Origin: Cryomorpha sp963748925
GTDB taxonomy: Bacteria > Bacteroidota > Bacteroidia > Flavobacteriales_D > Cryomorphaceae
DNA: 64,000 bases
Reading direction: 5' to 3'
NCBI GenBank assembly: GCA_963748925.1
Contig: CAVVKG010000009.1
Location: forward strand, 558,001-622,000
The stretch's first letter is position 1. Each line of letters begins with the position of its first letter. The translations under genes and the position numbers were made by a program. Shown one piece after another: positions 15,777 to 25,403 of the stretch. The notes under the pieces are model-generated. The model did no database searches, was not told the origin of the DNA, and was given only the letters and a program-made list of their open reading frames with translations.

Positions 15777-17024
15777 TTAATAAGTTTTTGCAGTGAAGTA
15801 ATTGAGTTTAGCCAGGGCTATCTGATACTGTATTTCTGCTGTTGCCTTCATTTTTTCATATTTAAGTAACTGCTGTTGCATGCGCAGCACTTCTTCAAAC
15901 TCCTTTCCTGAATTACCATAGGCGGCAAAGAGCAGGTTAAGTGCTTGATTGGATTCTTGAACTTGCTGATCGTAAAGGGTGAGCAATTCCAACTGCTGTT
16001 GAATCTCAAACCAAGCCATTTCGTAGCTTGAAGTGAGGGTATTGGTGTAGGCCACTTTTTGGAGAGCATAACTCTCCTGCATCAACTGAGCTTCTTTGAC
16101 GGCCGCTTTGTACTTACTTCGGAAAATAGGAATACTAACAGAAACCATGGCCATTAACGCATTTTTGCCATTGTCTTGCGGAGCAGCCATTTCAGAGGTC
16201 AAATCCGTACGGTCTCCAATCAGTATATAGTCCAGGCCAACTCCAACCTTGGGAAGACCCTGCTTTTTTGCTGCTAGTTCACTGGCTTCGCTCGTCTTAA
16301 TTTTCAGGTCGAGTGCATTTAGCATCGGGTTATTGGTCAGTAGGGAATCTTTCCGAAAGTTGGACGGTAAAACTTCTACAGGCAAAGTATCATCCATGCT
16401 CACACTCTCTTCTCCAGCTCGGTTGAGTAGTTTGTTAAATTTGGTCAGCAGTGGGCTTTCTTTCTGATTCAGGATACTGAGATTTGTTTCGGCATCTTTC
16501 AGCATAATGTCAACCCGCAACACATCTACCATAGGGGCAACCCCATTTTTAAACTTGGAATTAGCAATGGTTTTATACGATTGCAGGATGTTGATATTAT
16601 CCCGCTCAATCTGCTTCCACCGGTTAAGTTCGTAAAGCGGATAGTAAGCCGCAGCAACTTGATAAAACACCTGATTCCGTGCATCCAGAAACGACTGGTA
16701 TTTGGCATCAGCCATTAAAGCTGCCACATCTCCTTCTGCCTTAAGCGTACCAAACCATGGAAACATCTGGGTCAGTGAAAATCTTGCCCTTTGAGGACCA
16801 ACCCGTGTTTCTACGGGTGAAATGAAATACCCGAATGAAAATGTGGGATCGGGCAAGGAGCTTACCTGCGTTACTTTTTGCAACGATGCCTCAAACTCCT
16901 TGTATTTCGCTTGCAAGTCGGGATTGTTTTCAGCTGCAATTTTAAGATAATCATCTAGCGTTTGAGCTTTTCCCACTGTAATTCCCAGAATCATACAGAT
17001 TATGATATTTATTATAAACTTCAT
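15777..17024 (-). CDS. cusC: TolC-family outer-membrane efflux channel (CusC-like)
   Basis: 415 residues with a signal peptide (about 1-20, GKAQ). Two OEP-type repeats rich in long alpha-helices are visible, with family phrases such as NPDLQAKYKEFEASL near 35 and RARFSLTQMFPWFG near 79. The C-terminal half ends in a QIALAKLNYF helix. It forms the outer-membrane duct of the tripartite pump. The start codon overlaps the CusA stop by 4 bp, and the CusB-like gene follows after 1 bp, so the three products are made from one message. Confidence 0.9.
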   Translation of the reverse strand: MKFIINIIICMILGITVGKAQTLDDYLKIAAENNPDLQAKYKEFEASLQKVTQVSSLPDPTFSFGYFISPVETRVGPQRARFSLTQMFPWFGTLKAEGDVAALMADAKYQSFLDARNQVFYQVAAAYYPLYELNRWKQIERDNINILQSYKTIANSKFKNGVAPMVDVLRVDIMLKDAETNLSILNQKESPLLTKFNKLLNRAGEESVSMDDTLPVEVLPSNFRKDSLLTNNPMLNALDLKIKTSEASELAAKKQGLPKVGVGLDYILIGDRTDLTSEMAAPQDNGKNALMAMVSVSIPIFRSKYKAAVKEAQLMQESYALQKVAYTNTLTSSYEMAWFEIQQQLELLTLYDQQVQESNQALNLLFAAYGNSGKEFEEVLRMQQQLLKYEKMKATAEIQYQIALAKLNYFTAKTY

Positions 17025-20000
17025 GATTGTATCTTTTTTAGTTTTCTCTCTTCCCTCATACTATACAATACCGGCACAATAAAATAAGTAATGGCGGCAA
17101 AAATCATCCCCCCAAAAGCCGGAATGGCCATTGGAATCATAATATCAGCCCCGCGTCCGGTAGATGTAAGAATTGGAAACAGCGCGATAATGGTCGTTGC
17201 AGAAGTCATTACAGCGGGTTTAATCCGGCGGTGGCCGGCTTCAACTACGGCAGCTCTAGTTCCTTTCAGGTTGTTGGTTTTATTTCGCTCAAAACTTTGG
17301 TCGAGATAAGTAGCCATTAATACTCCATCGTCGGTGGCAATGCCAAATAAGGCGATAAAGCCCACCCACACCGCCACACTCAGGTTGATGGTTTGCATCT
17401 GGAAAAGTTCCCGCATGTTGGTTCCAAATATGGAGAAATCGACAAACCAACCCTGACCGTAGAGCCATATCATAATAAACCCACCACTAAACGCCATAGC
17501 AATTCCTGAAAAGACCATCAATGAAGTTAGGACTGATTTAAATTGGAAATACAGGATTAGAAAAACAATAACCAGAACTAGTGGCACAATAATGGAAAGA
17601 CGTTTTTCAGCCCGCACCTGGTTCTCGTAACTACCAGAAAACTTATAATTAATACCGGACGGGACGTTTAAATCTCCCGAATCAATACGTGCCTGAATAG
17701 CTTTTTGAGCATCAGTGACCACACCTACTTCTGAAAAGCCATCGCGTTTATCAAACAATACATACCCCACCAAAAAAGTATCTTCACTTTTAATAGCCTG
17801 TGGCCCCTTTACGTATTCAAAATCAATAATTTGAGACATTGGAATTTGTGCACCTGTTGGAGTTGGAATTAAAATTTTCCCCAATGATTCCGGATCGTCC
17901 CGCAGTTCGCGTGGATAACGGACCCTTACCGGAAAGCGTTCGCGCCCCTCAACTGTAGAAGTGATTTTCATCCCCCCAATTGCCGTTTCGATGGTTTGCT
18001 GCACATCTTCCACATTCAATCCATAACGCGAAATCTCATCGCGGTTGATGTTGAGGTGCAGGTATGGTTTGCCTACAATGCGGTCGGCAAACACGGCTTC
18101 GGCTTTTACCGAAGGGACTTCTTTTAATATCTCCTCCAGTTGCATCCCAAATGCTTCAATGGTTGGCAGGTCGGGACCATACACTTTAATTCCCATGGGG
18201 GCGCGCATTCCAGTTTGCAGCATAACGAGCCTCGTTTCAATAGGCTGTAGCTTTGGCGCAGAGGTAACCCCGGGAATTTTAGTAACTTTTATAATTTCTT
18301 CCCAAATATCATCGGGCGATTTGATTTCAGGTCTCCAGTTTCGGTAATAATTTCCATTATCGTTCGGTACGAGTTCCTGATAGGCTATGCCACGTTTCAA
18401 GCCTTCTCCATTGGTAAGCGTGTCTCCATTGGCAAGAATAAAACGGTCATCCTTATCCACCTGAAACCGCACGCGGTGCCCTTTTTCGTTTAACATGTAC
18501 TCCGGATAGTAATTTATCACGTTTTCATACATGGAAATGGGTGCAGGGTCGAGTGCAGATTCTACCCTTCCTAATTTTCCTACAGATATCTCGACTTCGG
18601 GAATGTTGGAAATGAGCATATCTATTTGGCCTAAAGTCTTGCGGTTGAATTCAAAACCGGAATGGGGCATTGAAGTGGGCATGAGCAGGAAGCTTCCTTC
18701 GTTTAGTGAAGGCATGAATTCTTTTCCGATAGCAGGGAATTTATGTGCCAATCCTGACCAAACTTTTGTGGTTCTGACATTCCAACCTACAGCATCGAAA
18801 CCTTTGGCTACAAAACCGAACAAGGAATTAAAACCTATAAAGGACATTGCTCCGAATAGAATTAAAAAAGAAGGAATCAAAAGGAAGGTAACCTTATGCT
18901 CCAAACACCATTTTAATATTGGTTTGTAGAAATATTCCAGAATTGTGAAGAACCCTAAAATGAGAATCACAAGGAAGGCAACAAATACCACATTTATTAT
19001 CAGGCTTTTGGCAGGCCCCAACGGAAGCCAGTATTTGGCCAGCAGCCAAATCACACCAATAACAACAATGATGATTTCAGCATCCTCAAGTATATAGTAG
19101 GCGAATGATTTGAATTTTTGTTGAGCTGATGTACCTGTAGAAGTGGCACCTTTGCGTCCTTCTAACTTCTTTCCTCGAAGCTCTTTTAAAACACCAACAA
19201 TCCCAAAGGCCAGAAGCATCATTCCGCCCCAGGTTTGCCCGATTAAAATAGCGCAAATACCAATTGGAATTAGTGAGATATTCAGCCATTTTCTGAATTT
19301 TTGATTTTTGATTTTCGCACCAAAAAACCAGTGGGCGAGCATGGGTAGAATGAACAAGGAAACAATAAGTGCGGCTATCAGGGCAAAGGTTTTGGTATAA
19401 GCCAATGGCCCGAACAATTTTCCTTCGGCAGCCTGCATGGTAAATACAGGGATAAAACTCACAATGGTTGTAGAAACTGCGGTAAGAATTGCCGAACTCA
19501 CCTCGGAAGCACCGTTGTAAATGGTCGTTATCAGTTTCTGTTCTGGCGGGGCTTCGTCTACATGCTTGATGATATTCTCCGAAAGGATGACCCCCAAGTC
19601 GACCATTGTTCCAATGGCAATGGCGATACCGGACAATGCAACTATGTTGGCATCGACTCCAAAATAGCGCATGGATATAAAAACCATCAGCACGGCAATG
19701 GGCAATAAACTGGAAATTAAAAACGAAGCCCGCAGGTTGTAAACCATTACGATTACCACCAGGATTACGATCAGTATTTGAAGTGAAATGGCTTCTTCCA
19801 GTGTCCCCAAAGTTTCGTAAATAAGTCCCGAGCGATCGTAAAAAGGCACGATGGTCAACTGGCTTACTACGCCACTAGCCAGCGTCTTTTTGGGAAGTCC
19901 CGGAGCTATTTCTTTGATTTTGTCCTTTACGTTGTTAATGACCTGTAGTGGGTTGGCTCCGTATCGGGCTACGACAACTCCGCCTACCACTTCTGCTCCA

Positions 20001-20887
20001 CCTTTATCAAGCAAGCCTCTGCGGGTTGAAGGACCCAAAGAAACTACCCCAATATCTTTTACTCTTACAGGCACATTATCCTGAACAGCTACAACAGCTT
20101 TTTCTATATCTTCTACCTTTTCAATATAGCCCAACCCCCGAACCAGGTATTCCGCCTGATTGATTTCAATGGTTTTTGCGCCCACGTCGCGATTGGATTT
20201 TTGGACCGCTTGCATCACCTTATGCAGTGGAATACCATAAGCTTTGAGAGCATCGGGATTGACATCAATCTGGTATTCCTGAACAAATCCACCAATGGAT
20301 GCCACCTCTGAAACACCTTCAGTAGCATTCAATCCGTATTTCACATAAAAGTCCTGAACAGTACGAATTTCGTGAAGATCCCAGCCTCCGGTAGGGTTGC
20401 CATTTTTATCCCGCCCTTCAATCGTGTACCAGTACACCTGACCCAAGGCCGTAGCATCCGGTCCGAGCGCCGGCTGTGCGCCCTCAGGCAATAAGCCTGA
20501 AGGCAAAGAACTGAGCTTTTCAAGTATTCTTGAACGAGACCAATAAAACTCAATATCCTCATTGAAAATGATAAAGATGCTTGAGAAACCAAACATGGAT
20601 GAACTTCGAATCGTTTTCACTCCCGGAATTCCCAATAAATAGGTAGTAAGCGGGTAAGAGATTTGGTCTTCAATATCCTGTGGGGATCGCCCGGGCCATT
20701 GGGTAAAAATAATTTGTTGGTTTTCACCAATGTCGGGAATGGCATCTACGGGTACCGGGTCTTTCGGTAAAAAACCGGTATCCCAGTTAAACGGAGAAAC
20801 GACAACTCCCCAAGTTACGAGTGCTATTAGAACAAGAATGGTAACCAGCTTATTCTCTAAAAAATAGCGAATAATTTTATTCAGCAT
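17021..20887 (-). CDS. cusA: HME-RND heavy-metal efflux pump (CusA/CzcA)
   Basis: 1288 residues, longer than the roughly 1050 of E. coli CusA. Hallmarks are an N-terminal helix, DIGENQQIIFTQWPGRSPQDIEDQISYPL near 50-78, the membrane block with GIAIAIGTMVDLGVILSENI near 430, the paired periplasmic domains, and a C-terminal GIATDDGVLMATY plus MTSATTIIALFPI. The extra length lies mainly in a region of about 170 residues after the sixth helix (about 540-690), which holds additional hydrophobic helices and a Lys/Gly-rich loop. Proton-driven export of Cu(I) is likely given the neighbours. It heads the Cus operon; a palindromic repeat and a HYC_CC_PP gene lie upstream. Confidence 0.93.
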   Translation of the reverse strand: MLNKIIRYFLENKLVTILVLIALVTWGVVVSPFNWDTGFLPKDPVPVDAIPDIGENQQIIFTQWPGRSPQDIEDQISYPLTTYLLGIPGVKTIRSSSMFGFSSIFIIFNEDIEFYWSRSRILEKLSSLPSGLLPEGAQPALGPDATALGQVYWYTIEGRDKNGNPTGGWDLHEIRTVQDFYVKYGLNATEGVSEVASIGGFVQEYQIDVNPDALKAYGIPLHKVMQAVQKSNRDVGAKTIEINQAEYLVRGLGYIEKVEDIEKAVVAVQDNVPVRVKDIGVVSLGPSTRRGLLDKGGAEVVGGVVVARYGANPLQVINNVKDKIKEIAPGLPKKTLASGVVSQLTIVPFYDRSGLIYETLGTLEEAISLQILIVILVVIVMVYNLRASFLISSLLPIAVLMVFISMRYFGVDANIVALSGIAIAIGTMVDLGVILSENIIKHVDEAPPEQKLITTIYNGASEVSSAILTAVSTTIVSFIPVFTMQAAEGKLFGPLAYTKTFALIAALIVSLFILPMLAHWFFGAKIKNQKFRKWLNISLIPIGICAILIGQTWGGMMLLAFGIVGVLKELRGKKLEGRKGATSTGTSAQQKFKSFAYYILEDAEIIIVVIGVIWLLAKYWLPLGPAKSLIINVVFVAFLVILILGFFTILEYFYKPILKWCLEHKVTFLLIPSFLILFGAMSFIGFNSLFGFVAKGFDAVGWNVRTTKVWSGLAHKFPAIGKEFMPSLNEGSFLLMPTSMPHSGFEFNRKTLGQIDMLISNIPEVEISVGKLGRVESALDPAPISMYENVINYYPEYMLNEKGHRVRFQVDKDDRFILANGDTLTNGEGLKRGIAYQELVPNDNGNYYRNWRPEIKSPDDIWEEIIKVTKIPGVTSAPKLQPIETRLVMLQTGMRAPMGIKVYGPDLPTIEAFGMQLEEILKEVPSVKAEAVFADRIVGKPYLHLNINRDEISRYGLNVEDVQQTIETAIGGMKITSTVEGRERFPVRVRYPRELRDDPESLGKILIPTPTGAQIPMSQIIDFEYVKGPQAIKSEDTFLVGYVLFDKRDGFSEVGVVTDAQKAIQARIDSGDLNVPSGINYKFSGSYENQVRAEKRLSIIVPLVLVIVFLILYFQFKSVLTSLMVFSGIAMAFSGGFIMIWLYGQGWFVDFSIFGTNMRELFQMQTINLSVAVWVGFIALFGIATDDGVLMATYLDQSFERNKTNNLKGTRAAVVEAGHRRIKPAVMTSATTIIALFPILTSTGRGADIMIPMAIPAFGGMIFAAITYFIVPVLYSMREERKLKKIQS

Positions 20888-20988
20888 GAAAGTTGATTTG
20901 ATGAAATAAAGTAATGTAGTACGAGCGAAGGATAATCGGTACTACAATAATTATTTAGAGTCTGTAAACACTCTCAAATGGCTGATTC

Positions 20989-21114
20989 AAAAAGTACGAT
21001 AGCAAGCGTTGCACTGAGCGAAGTCGAAGTGGCGCACGTAAGAATGAAAATAAGGAATTGACCCTTGTCAATGACTGTTTTCAAGTCAAGCGCAACGCCG
21101 ATAGCGGGCTTTTT
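20989..21114. repeat. Imperfect palindromic intergenic element (about 126 bp)
   Basis: The left end (AAAAAGTACGATAGCAAGCG) and right end (reverse complement AAAAAGCCCGCTATCGGCG) form imperfect inverted repeats. The left part contains GAGCGAAGTCGAA, the complement of the TTCGACTTCGCTC found in the array at 42.7-43.4 kb. It lies between the HYC_CC_PP gene and cusA and has no ORF. It looks like a dispersed REP- or MITE-like element and could also act as a hairpin in the transcript reaching cusA. Confidence 0.55.
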
Positions 21115-21132
21115 GGACAGACATCTATTAAA

Positions 21133-21549
21133 TCAGAGACGGAAAACCTGATAGAGAATGGTAATATTCTGCCTTGGGATGGGGGGCAGGTAAGTGAAAA
21201 AATCGTCCGTTAATGATTCACGAACGAATAAAAAATCAATAAAAGTGGTTACAAAAGCCTGTATAAAAATGACGTTTGGAACGGTAATAAGGCTGGATGA
21301 TGTAAAACCATCTTTCACACTTACGGTGGTATAGTGATTTTCACAACACGGAATTGGTTGAACCGCATTAGCGGTATCTGTACTCTCGCAGGTTGTATCC
21401 ATATCTGGCATACCGCAATCCAGATTATTTGCTCCAATCATAATCTGCGACTCCACAACATGACCCCCGCAGTAATGGCTTGCAAGCGTTAAACCCACAT
21501 TGCTGAGCAACAGGATAATCGAAAGTGATATGGCGATAGCTTTGCGCAT
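21133..21549 (-). CDS. HYC_CC_PP family protein, intact copy
   Basis: 138 residues from the ATG at 21547-21549 (an upstream TTG lies inside the promoter box and is unlikely). A signal-type hydrophobic N-terminus (about 3-22) is followed by HYCGG (25-29), a Cys at 45 in DCGM, Cys54, the CC pair at 68-69 followed by ENHY, a second hydrophobic segment, and PPIPRQ near the end. This is the small Bacteroidota family named for its HYC, CC and PP motifs; function unknown. Cys/His content and the place at the head of the Cus operon suggest periplasmic copper handling. A homolog at 6461-6877 is broken. Confidence 0.82.
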   Translation of the reverse strand: MRKAIAISLSIILLLSNVGLTLASHYCGGHVVESQIMIGANNLDCGMPDMDTTCESTDTANAVQPIPCCENHYTTVSVKDGFTSSSLITVPNVIFIQAFVTTFIDFLFVRESLTDDFFTYLPPIPRQNITILYQVFRL

Positions 21550-21555
21550 TCGGTG

Positions 21556-21563
21556 CAAATATA
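21556..21563 (-). promoter_or_regulatory. TAnnTTTG minus-7 box for the HYC_CC_PP gene
   Basis: TATATTTG on the minus strand, followed by CACCGA and the ATG at 21549. The expected start of transcription would fall only a few bases before the start codon, so the message may be nearly leaderless. Confidence 0.55.
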
Positions 21564-21926
21564 AGATTTGTAAATTAAGGAGTTGTTATATGATTTTGTC
21601 GGTTTGTTGTTGAATTCTAGTCAAGGATGAGTTTTGACCTATCTTAGAATTAACTTACCTAAAATCTAAATAGCCCCAGTTTTATAATATCATATGCAAA
21701 AATTAATTCGGAATTATATCAGTATTTCCTAGTTTTTTCGTCATGATAGGCGAAGCAAGTTAGACAATCATACCATGAAGGGTTTTTTACGAATTATATT
21801 GAAAATTTGGTTTTTTACTCCCAAACCTAATACCTCGGTATGTCCTTCGATCTTACTTTAAACAACCCTACGTTTATACGCATAAATACTCGTGCCATGT
21901 GGCCGGTATTTAACACAAAACACTCA
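21564..21926. other. Intergenic stretch, no gene found
   Basis: About 360 bp of AT-rich sequence between the copper ATPase gene and the HYC_CC_PP promoter. It holds only very short ORFs. I see no hairpin with a T tract and no repeat shared with the rest of the window. It may carry regulatory sites upstream of the HYC-Cus set. Confidence 0.5.
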
Positions 21927-24431
21927 TTACCCAATCTCCTTCCCCCGTAACCTTAGCGCATTTCCAATAACCGAAACAGAGCTAAAGCTCATCGCCAATG
22001 CGGCAATCATCGGTGAAAGCAAAATTCCAAAAAATGGGAACAAAACCCCAGCGGCAATTGGCACTCCCAGTGAGTTGTAAATCAATGCAAAAAACAAGTT
22101 TTGTTTTATATTTTTCATCACGGCATCACTCAAATTCCGAGCTTTTACAATTCCGTGGAGATCGCCCTTAACAAGAGTAATCATCGCGCTTTCAATGGCA
22201 ACATCTGTTCCCGTACCCATGGCAATTCCAACATCACTTTTGGCAAGACCTGGTGCGTCGTTTATTCCATCGCCTGCCATGGCAACCACTTTTCCGGCTT
22301 CTTGCAATTTTGTGACTTCTTTAAGTTTGTCCTCGGGAAGCATGCCCGCTTTGAAGTCTGCAAGATTAAGCTCTTTGGCCACGGCCTGCGCCGTATTCTG
22401 ATTATCACCAGTAAGCATAATAACAGCAATGCCCTTTTCCTGTAGTTCTTTTATAGCCTTCGCGCTTGTTTCCTTGATCTTATCGCCAATTACCACAAAT
22501 CCGGAAACTTCTTCATCAACAGACAAATAAGAAACGGTTTTTCCTTGTTTCTGAAAAGACACCGCTTCGTTTTCCATGTCTGTTGAAATGGTCGCTCCCG
22601 CATGTTCCATCATCTTGGCATTTCCAAGTGCGAGTTTTTTGCCATCAACTTTCCCTTCCACTCCTTTGCCGGAAACGGAATTAAACTTTTCTGTTTTTGA
22701 AATCTCAATATCTTTCTCCTTACCGTATTTCACGGTTGCTTCGGCAAGAGGGTGCTCACTCGAATTGTTGAGCGAAGCAATAAGGTGAATGAGTTCGTTT
22801 TCGCCGAAACGCGTACCAAAAACTCCTATTTCCTCAACAGTGGGTTTTCCTTCTGTGATGGTGCCGGTTTTGTCAATAATCAAAGTATCAACCTTGTCCA
22901 TTTTTTCCAGGGCCTCGGCATTTTTGATCAATACGCCATTTTGAGCACCTTTGCCCACACCTACCATAATCGACATAGGCGTAGCGAGTCCAAGCGCACA
23001 GGGGCAGGCAATAATCAAGACGGCAATGGCATTAACCAAAGCGTACACGTAAGCAGGTTCAGGACCCCAAATAACCCAGGCAATAAAGGTCAAAATCGAA
23101 ATTATGACCACCACAGGCACGAAATAACCCGAAATGGTGTCTGCCAGTTTTTGAATTGGTGCACGACTGCGACTCGCATCGTTCACCATTTTAATGATTT
23201 GCGAAAGCAAGGTGTCACTTCCCACTTTCTCAGCTTTCATCAAAAATGACTGATTGCCATTTATCGTTCCACTGCTTACCTTATCATTTTCGGCTTTTTC
23301 TACGGGTATTGGCTCACCGGAAATCATCGACTCATCAACAGTGGTTGCACCTTCGATTATAACGCCGTCAACTGGAATTTTATCACCGGGTTTTACGCGT
23401 AAAATATCGTTTTTTACAATTTTGTCAATGGCCACTTCTTCTTCATGTCCATCAACTACACGAATGGCTCTATTTGGCGACAATTTGAGCAAGGCCTTAA
23501 CGGCGGAGTTGGTTTTGCTATGCGCCCGAGCTTCCAAAACTTGACCCGTTAACACAAGCGTAAGAATAACAGTGGCAGCTTCGTAATACACATGCACAGC
23601 ACCCGAGTGTGTTTTAAATTGTTCGGGAAAAAAGTCGGGGAATAGCATCCCGAAAACGCTGAAAAGCCATGCCACTCCTGCACCTATCCCAATGAGAGTG
23701 AACATGTTGAGATTCCAAGATTTGACACTTCTATAAGCGCGCTCGAAAAACATCCATGTCGCATAAAAAACTACAGGAATGGATAGCCCAAATTGCACCC
23801 AATTCCAGTATTTCTGCCCCATAAGGTCGTAAAGCGGGTTGTTCGGCACCATTTCACTCATGGCGATAATAAAAATGGGAAGCGTAAAAACCAGTGCTAT
23901 CCAGAATTTTTTCAATAGCTTTTTATAAGGCTTCTCTTCAGCAGTAAGGTCGGGTTGTAAAGGCACTAAATCCATACCACAGATTGGGCAAGCACCCGGC
24001 TCGTCTTTTACCACTCCGGGGTGCATTGGGCAAGTCCATTGTTCGCTGGTTTTGGCGCTGATATTTTGCTCTTCTACCAAGTCCATTCCACAAACCGGGC
24101 AGTCGCCGGGCTTCTCGTAGGTTTTGTCTCCCTCGCAATGCATCGGGCAGTAAAAAGTTCCGTTTCCTTTATTCCCTGATTTTGATTTTTCCGTATGTTT
24201 GTGGTGGTGCATTTCTGCATCGCTTTTGTGAATAGCGTATCTGCCGCGGTCGTTTTTCAAAGCTTCCTTAAATTTTTCAATGGGAATATGCGAATCCATC
24301 TCAATGGTGGCTTCGGCTTTTTCGAGATCGACAGAAGCGTTTTTAACTCCTTCTACTTCGCTAAGTGTTTTCTCAACGTGACTTCTACAGCCGTTACAGG
24401 TCATTCCCGATATTTTGTAAGTGTGTTGCAT
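21927..24431 (-). CDS. copA: Copper-translocating P-type ATPase
   Basis: 834 residues. An HMA domain (1-66) with GMTCNGC at 9-15 is followed by a His-rich linker (74-79) and two short heavy-metal-binding domains (CPMH at 95-98 with CPVCGMDL at 111-118; CPMHP at 134-138 with CPICGMDL at 148-155). The P1B-ATPase core has CPC at 476-478 in the sixth helix and the phosphorylation site DKTGT at 520-524. SEHPLAEA and GDGINDAPGLAKSDVG lie further on. CPC and the final helices mark a Cu(I) exporter of the inner membrane. It is followed upstream by the second HMA-AraC regulator, 57 bp away on the same strand. Confidence 0.95.
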   Translation of the reverse strand: MQHTYKISGMTCNGCRSHVEKTLSEVEGVKNASVDLEKAEATIEMDSHIPIEKFKEALKNDRGRYAIHKSDAEMHHHKHTEKSKSGNKGNGTFYCPMHCEGDKTYEKPGDCPVCGMDLVEEQNISAKTSEQWTCPMHPGVVKDEPGACPICGMDLVPLQPDLTAEEKPYKKLLKKFWIALVFTLPIFIIAMSEMVPNNPLYDLMGQKYWNWVQFGLSIPVVFYATWMFFERAYRSVKSWNLNMFTLIGIGAGVAWLFSVFGMLFPDFFPEQFKTHSGAVHVYYEAATVILTLVLTGQVLEARAHSKTNSAVKALLKLSPNRAIRVVDGHEEEVAIDKIVKNDILRVKPGDKIPVDGVIIEGATTVDESMISGEPIPVEKAENDKVSSGTINGNQSFLMKAEKVGSDTLLSQIIKMVNDASRSRAPIQKLADTISGYFVPVVVIISILTFIAWVIWGPEPAYVYALVNAIAVLIIACPCALGLATPMSIMVGVGKGAQNGVLIKNAEALEKMDKVDTLIIDKTGTITEGKPTVEEIGVFGTRFGENELIHLIASLNNSSEHPLAEATVKYGKEKDIEISKTEKFNSVSGKGVEGKVDGKKLALGNAKMMEHAGATISTDMENEAVSFQKQGKTVSYLSVDEEVSGFVVIGDKIKETSAKAIKELQEKGIAVIMLTGDNQNTAQAVAKELNLADFKAGMLPEDKLKEVTKLQEAGKVVAMAGDGINDAPGLAKSDVGIAMGTGTDVAIESAMITLVKGDLHGIVKARNLSDAVMKNIKQNLFFALIYNSLGVPIAAGVLFPFFGILLSPMIAALAMSFSSVSVIGNALRLRGKEIG

Positions 24432-24451
24432 AATGCGAACTATTTATATTA

Positions 24452-24459
24452 CAAAATTA
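24452..24459 (-). promoter_or_regulatory. TAnnTTTG minus-7 box for copA
   Basis: TAATTTTG on the minus strand about 20 bp before the copA ATG, inside the 57-bp gap after the regulator gene. It suggests that copA can be transcribed on its own. Confidence 0.45.
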
Positions 24460-24488
24460 CCGGAAGGGACAAAAGTTATCTTATATAA

Positions 24489-25088
24489 TTAAGGCTTAAT
24501 GTTGTGAGATTTTGACGTCAACCCATCAATCGATGTCCTCCCGGCCGATTTATTCGCCTTGAACTCCGTGGGCGACATACCTGTTTCCGTTTTAAACTGC
24601 GCAGATAAATGTGCCACGCTGCTATAGTTCATTTCAAATGCAATTGCAGAAAGTGTGAGTTCACCGTAAAACAGCAACTCCTTGACCCGCTCAATTTTTT
24701 GACGTGTTGCAAATTTTTCAATTGTTATGCCTTCCACAGATGAGAATAACCGACTTAAGCCTGAGTAATTGTGGTGGAGCTTTTCAGCTAAAAAATCAGA
24801 TAGATTTACTTTTAGGTTTTCTTGTTTGTAATGAATCTGATTGATTATTAAGATCTTAATCCGATTGATTATTTTTGAGCTTTCCGATTCAATCAATTCA
24901 AATCCAACACTTTTAAATCTTTCTGCAACCATAGCGTGATTGAATTTAGAAAGACCGGATCTCAATTCAACTTCACCCAGTTTTATGGCGTTGAAAGGAA
25001 TGTCCAGCTCTTCTAAAATGTTTTCTACAGCGGCAATGCACCGCGGACAAACCATGTTTTTTATATGAATGCTTTTTCCAGATTCCAA
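24489..25088 (-). CDS. AraC-family regulator with N-terminal HMA-like segment (copA-linked)
   Basis: 199 residues from a TTG; no ATG is available before the motif, and starting at the Met inside it would remove the domain. Residues about 6-75 hold KNMVCPRCIAAVENIL, an HMA-like MVCxxC, then two beta-rich segments. The AraC DNA-binding part follows (about 95-185) with LSAIAFEMNYSSVAHLSAQFKTETG as second HTH. It is paralogous to the product of 11915-12478 in layout, although the sequences are far apart. The location just upstream of copA on the same strand fits local control by copper. This protein type is widespread in Bacteroidota; a copper role is inferred. Confidence 0.85.
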   Translation of the reverse strand: MESGKSIHIKNMVCPRCIAAVENILEELDIPFNAIKLGEVELRSGLSKFNHAMVAERFKSVGFELIESESSKIINRIKILIINQIHYKQENLKVNLSDFLAEKLHHNYSGLSRLFSSVEGITIEKFATRQKIERVKELLFYGELTLSAIAFEMNYSSVAHLSAQFKTETGMSPTEFKANKSAGRTSIDGLTSKSHNIKP

Positions 25089-25114
25089 AGAAAATACTCG
25101 ATTTATGAATTTAA

Positions 25115-25122
25115 CAAAGATA
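25115..25122 (-). promoter_or_regulatory. TAnnTTTG minus-7 box for the copA-linked regulator
   Basis: TATCTTTG on the minus strand, 27 bp ahead of the TTG start at 25088. Confidence 0.5.
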
Positions 25123-25371
25123 AAGGAAAGTTGATTAAGGACGATTCTTAATTACATAAAACCAAATGCATTCAATTCCATAGGCTTACAACGGAAGTAG
25201 TTTTTCTGGATATCATTTACCGAAAACGCAGCACTATTTTCTTAGATTTGAGTACACTCATAGTTAAAGCCAATTAATGATTTTTCTAAAACAATAGCAG
25301 TATTTTCTCACTAAACATCTTTTGATCCTTTTTATATCAGTTTTCCAAGCTTCATGCAGGCTCAATAAAAT

Positions 25372-25379
25372 TATCTTTG
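25372..25379 (+). promoter_or_regulatory. TAnnTTTG minus-7 box for the imelysin gene
   Basis: TATCTTTG 24 bp before the ATG at 25404. Because a possible TTG start at 25377 lies inside this box, it supports the ATG as the real start. Confidence 0.55.
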
Positions 25380-25403
25380 AATAAAACCTCCTCAAATAAT
25401 TCT

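Noticed and set aside
21775..21861. 28-codon plus-strand ORF with hydrophobic start
   Set aside because: Too short, no promoter box or overlap with a neighbour, and not distinguishable from chance in AT-rich DNA.
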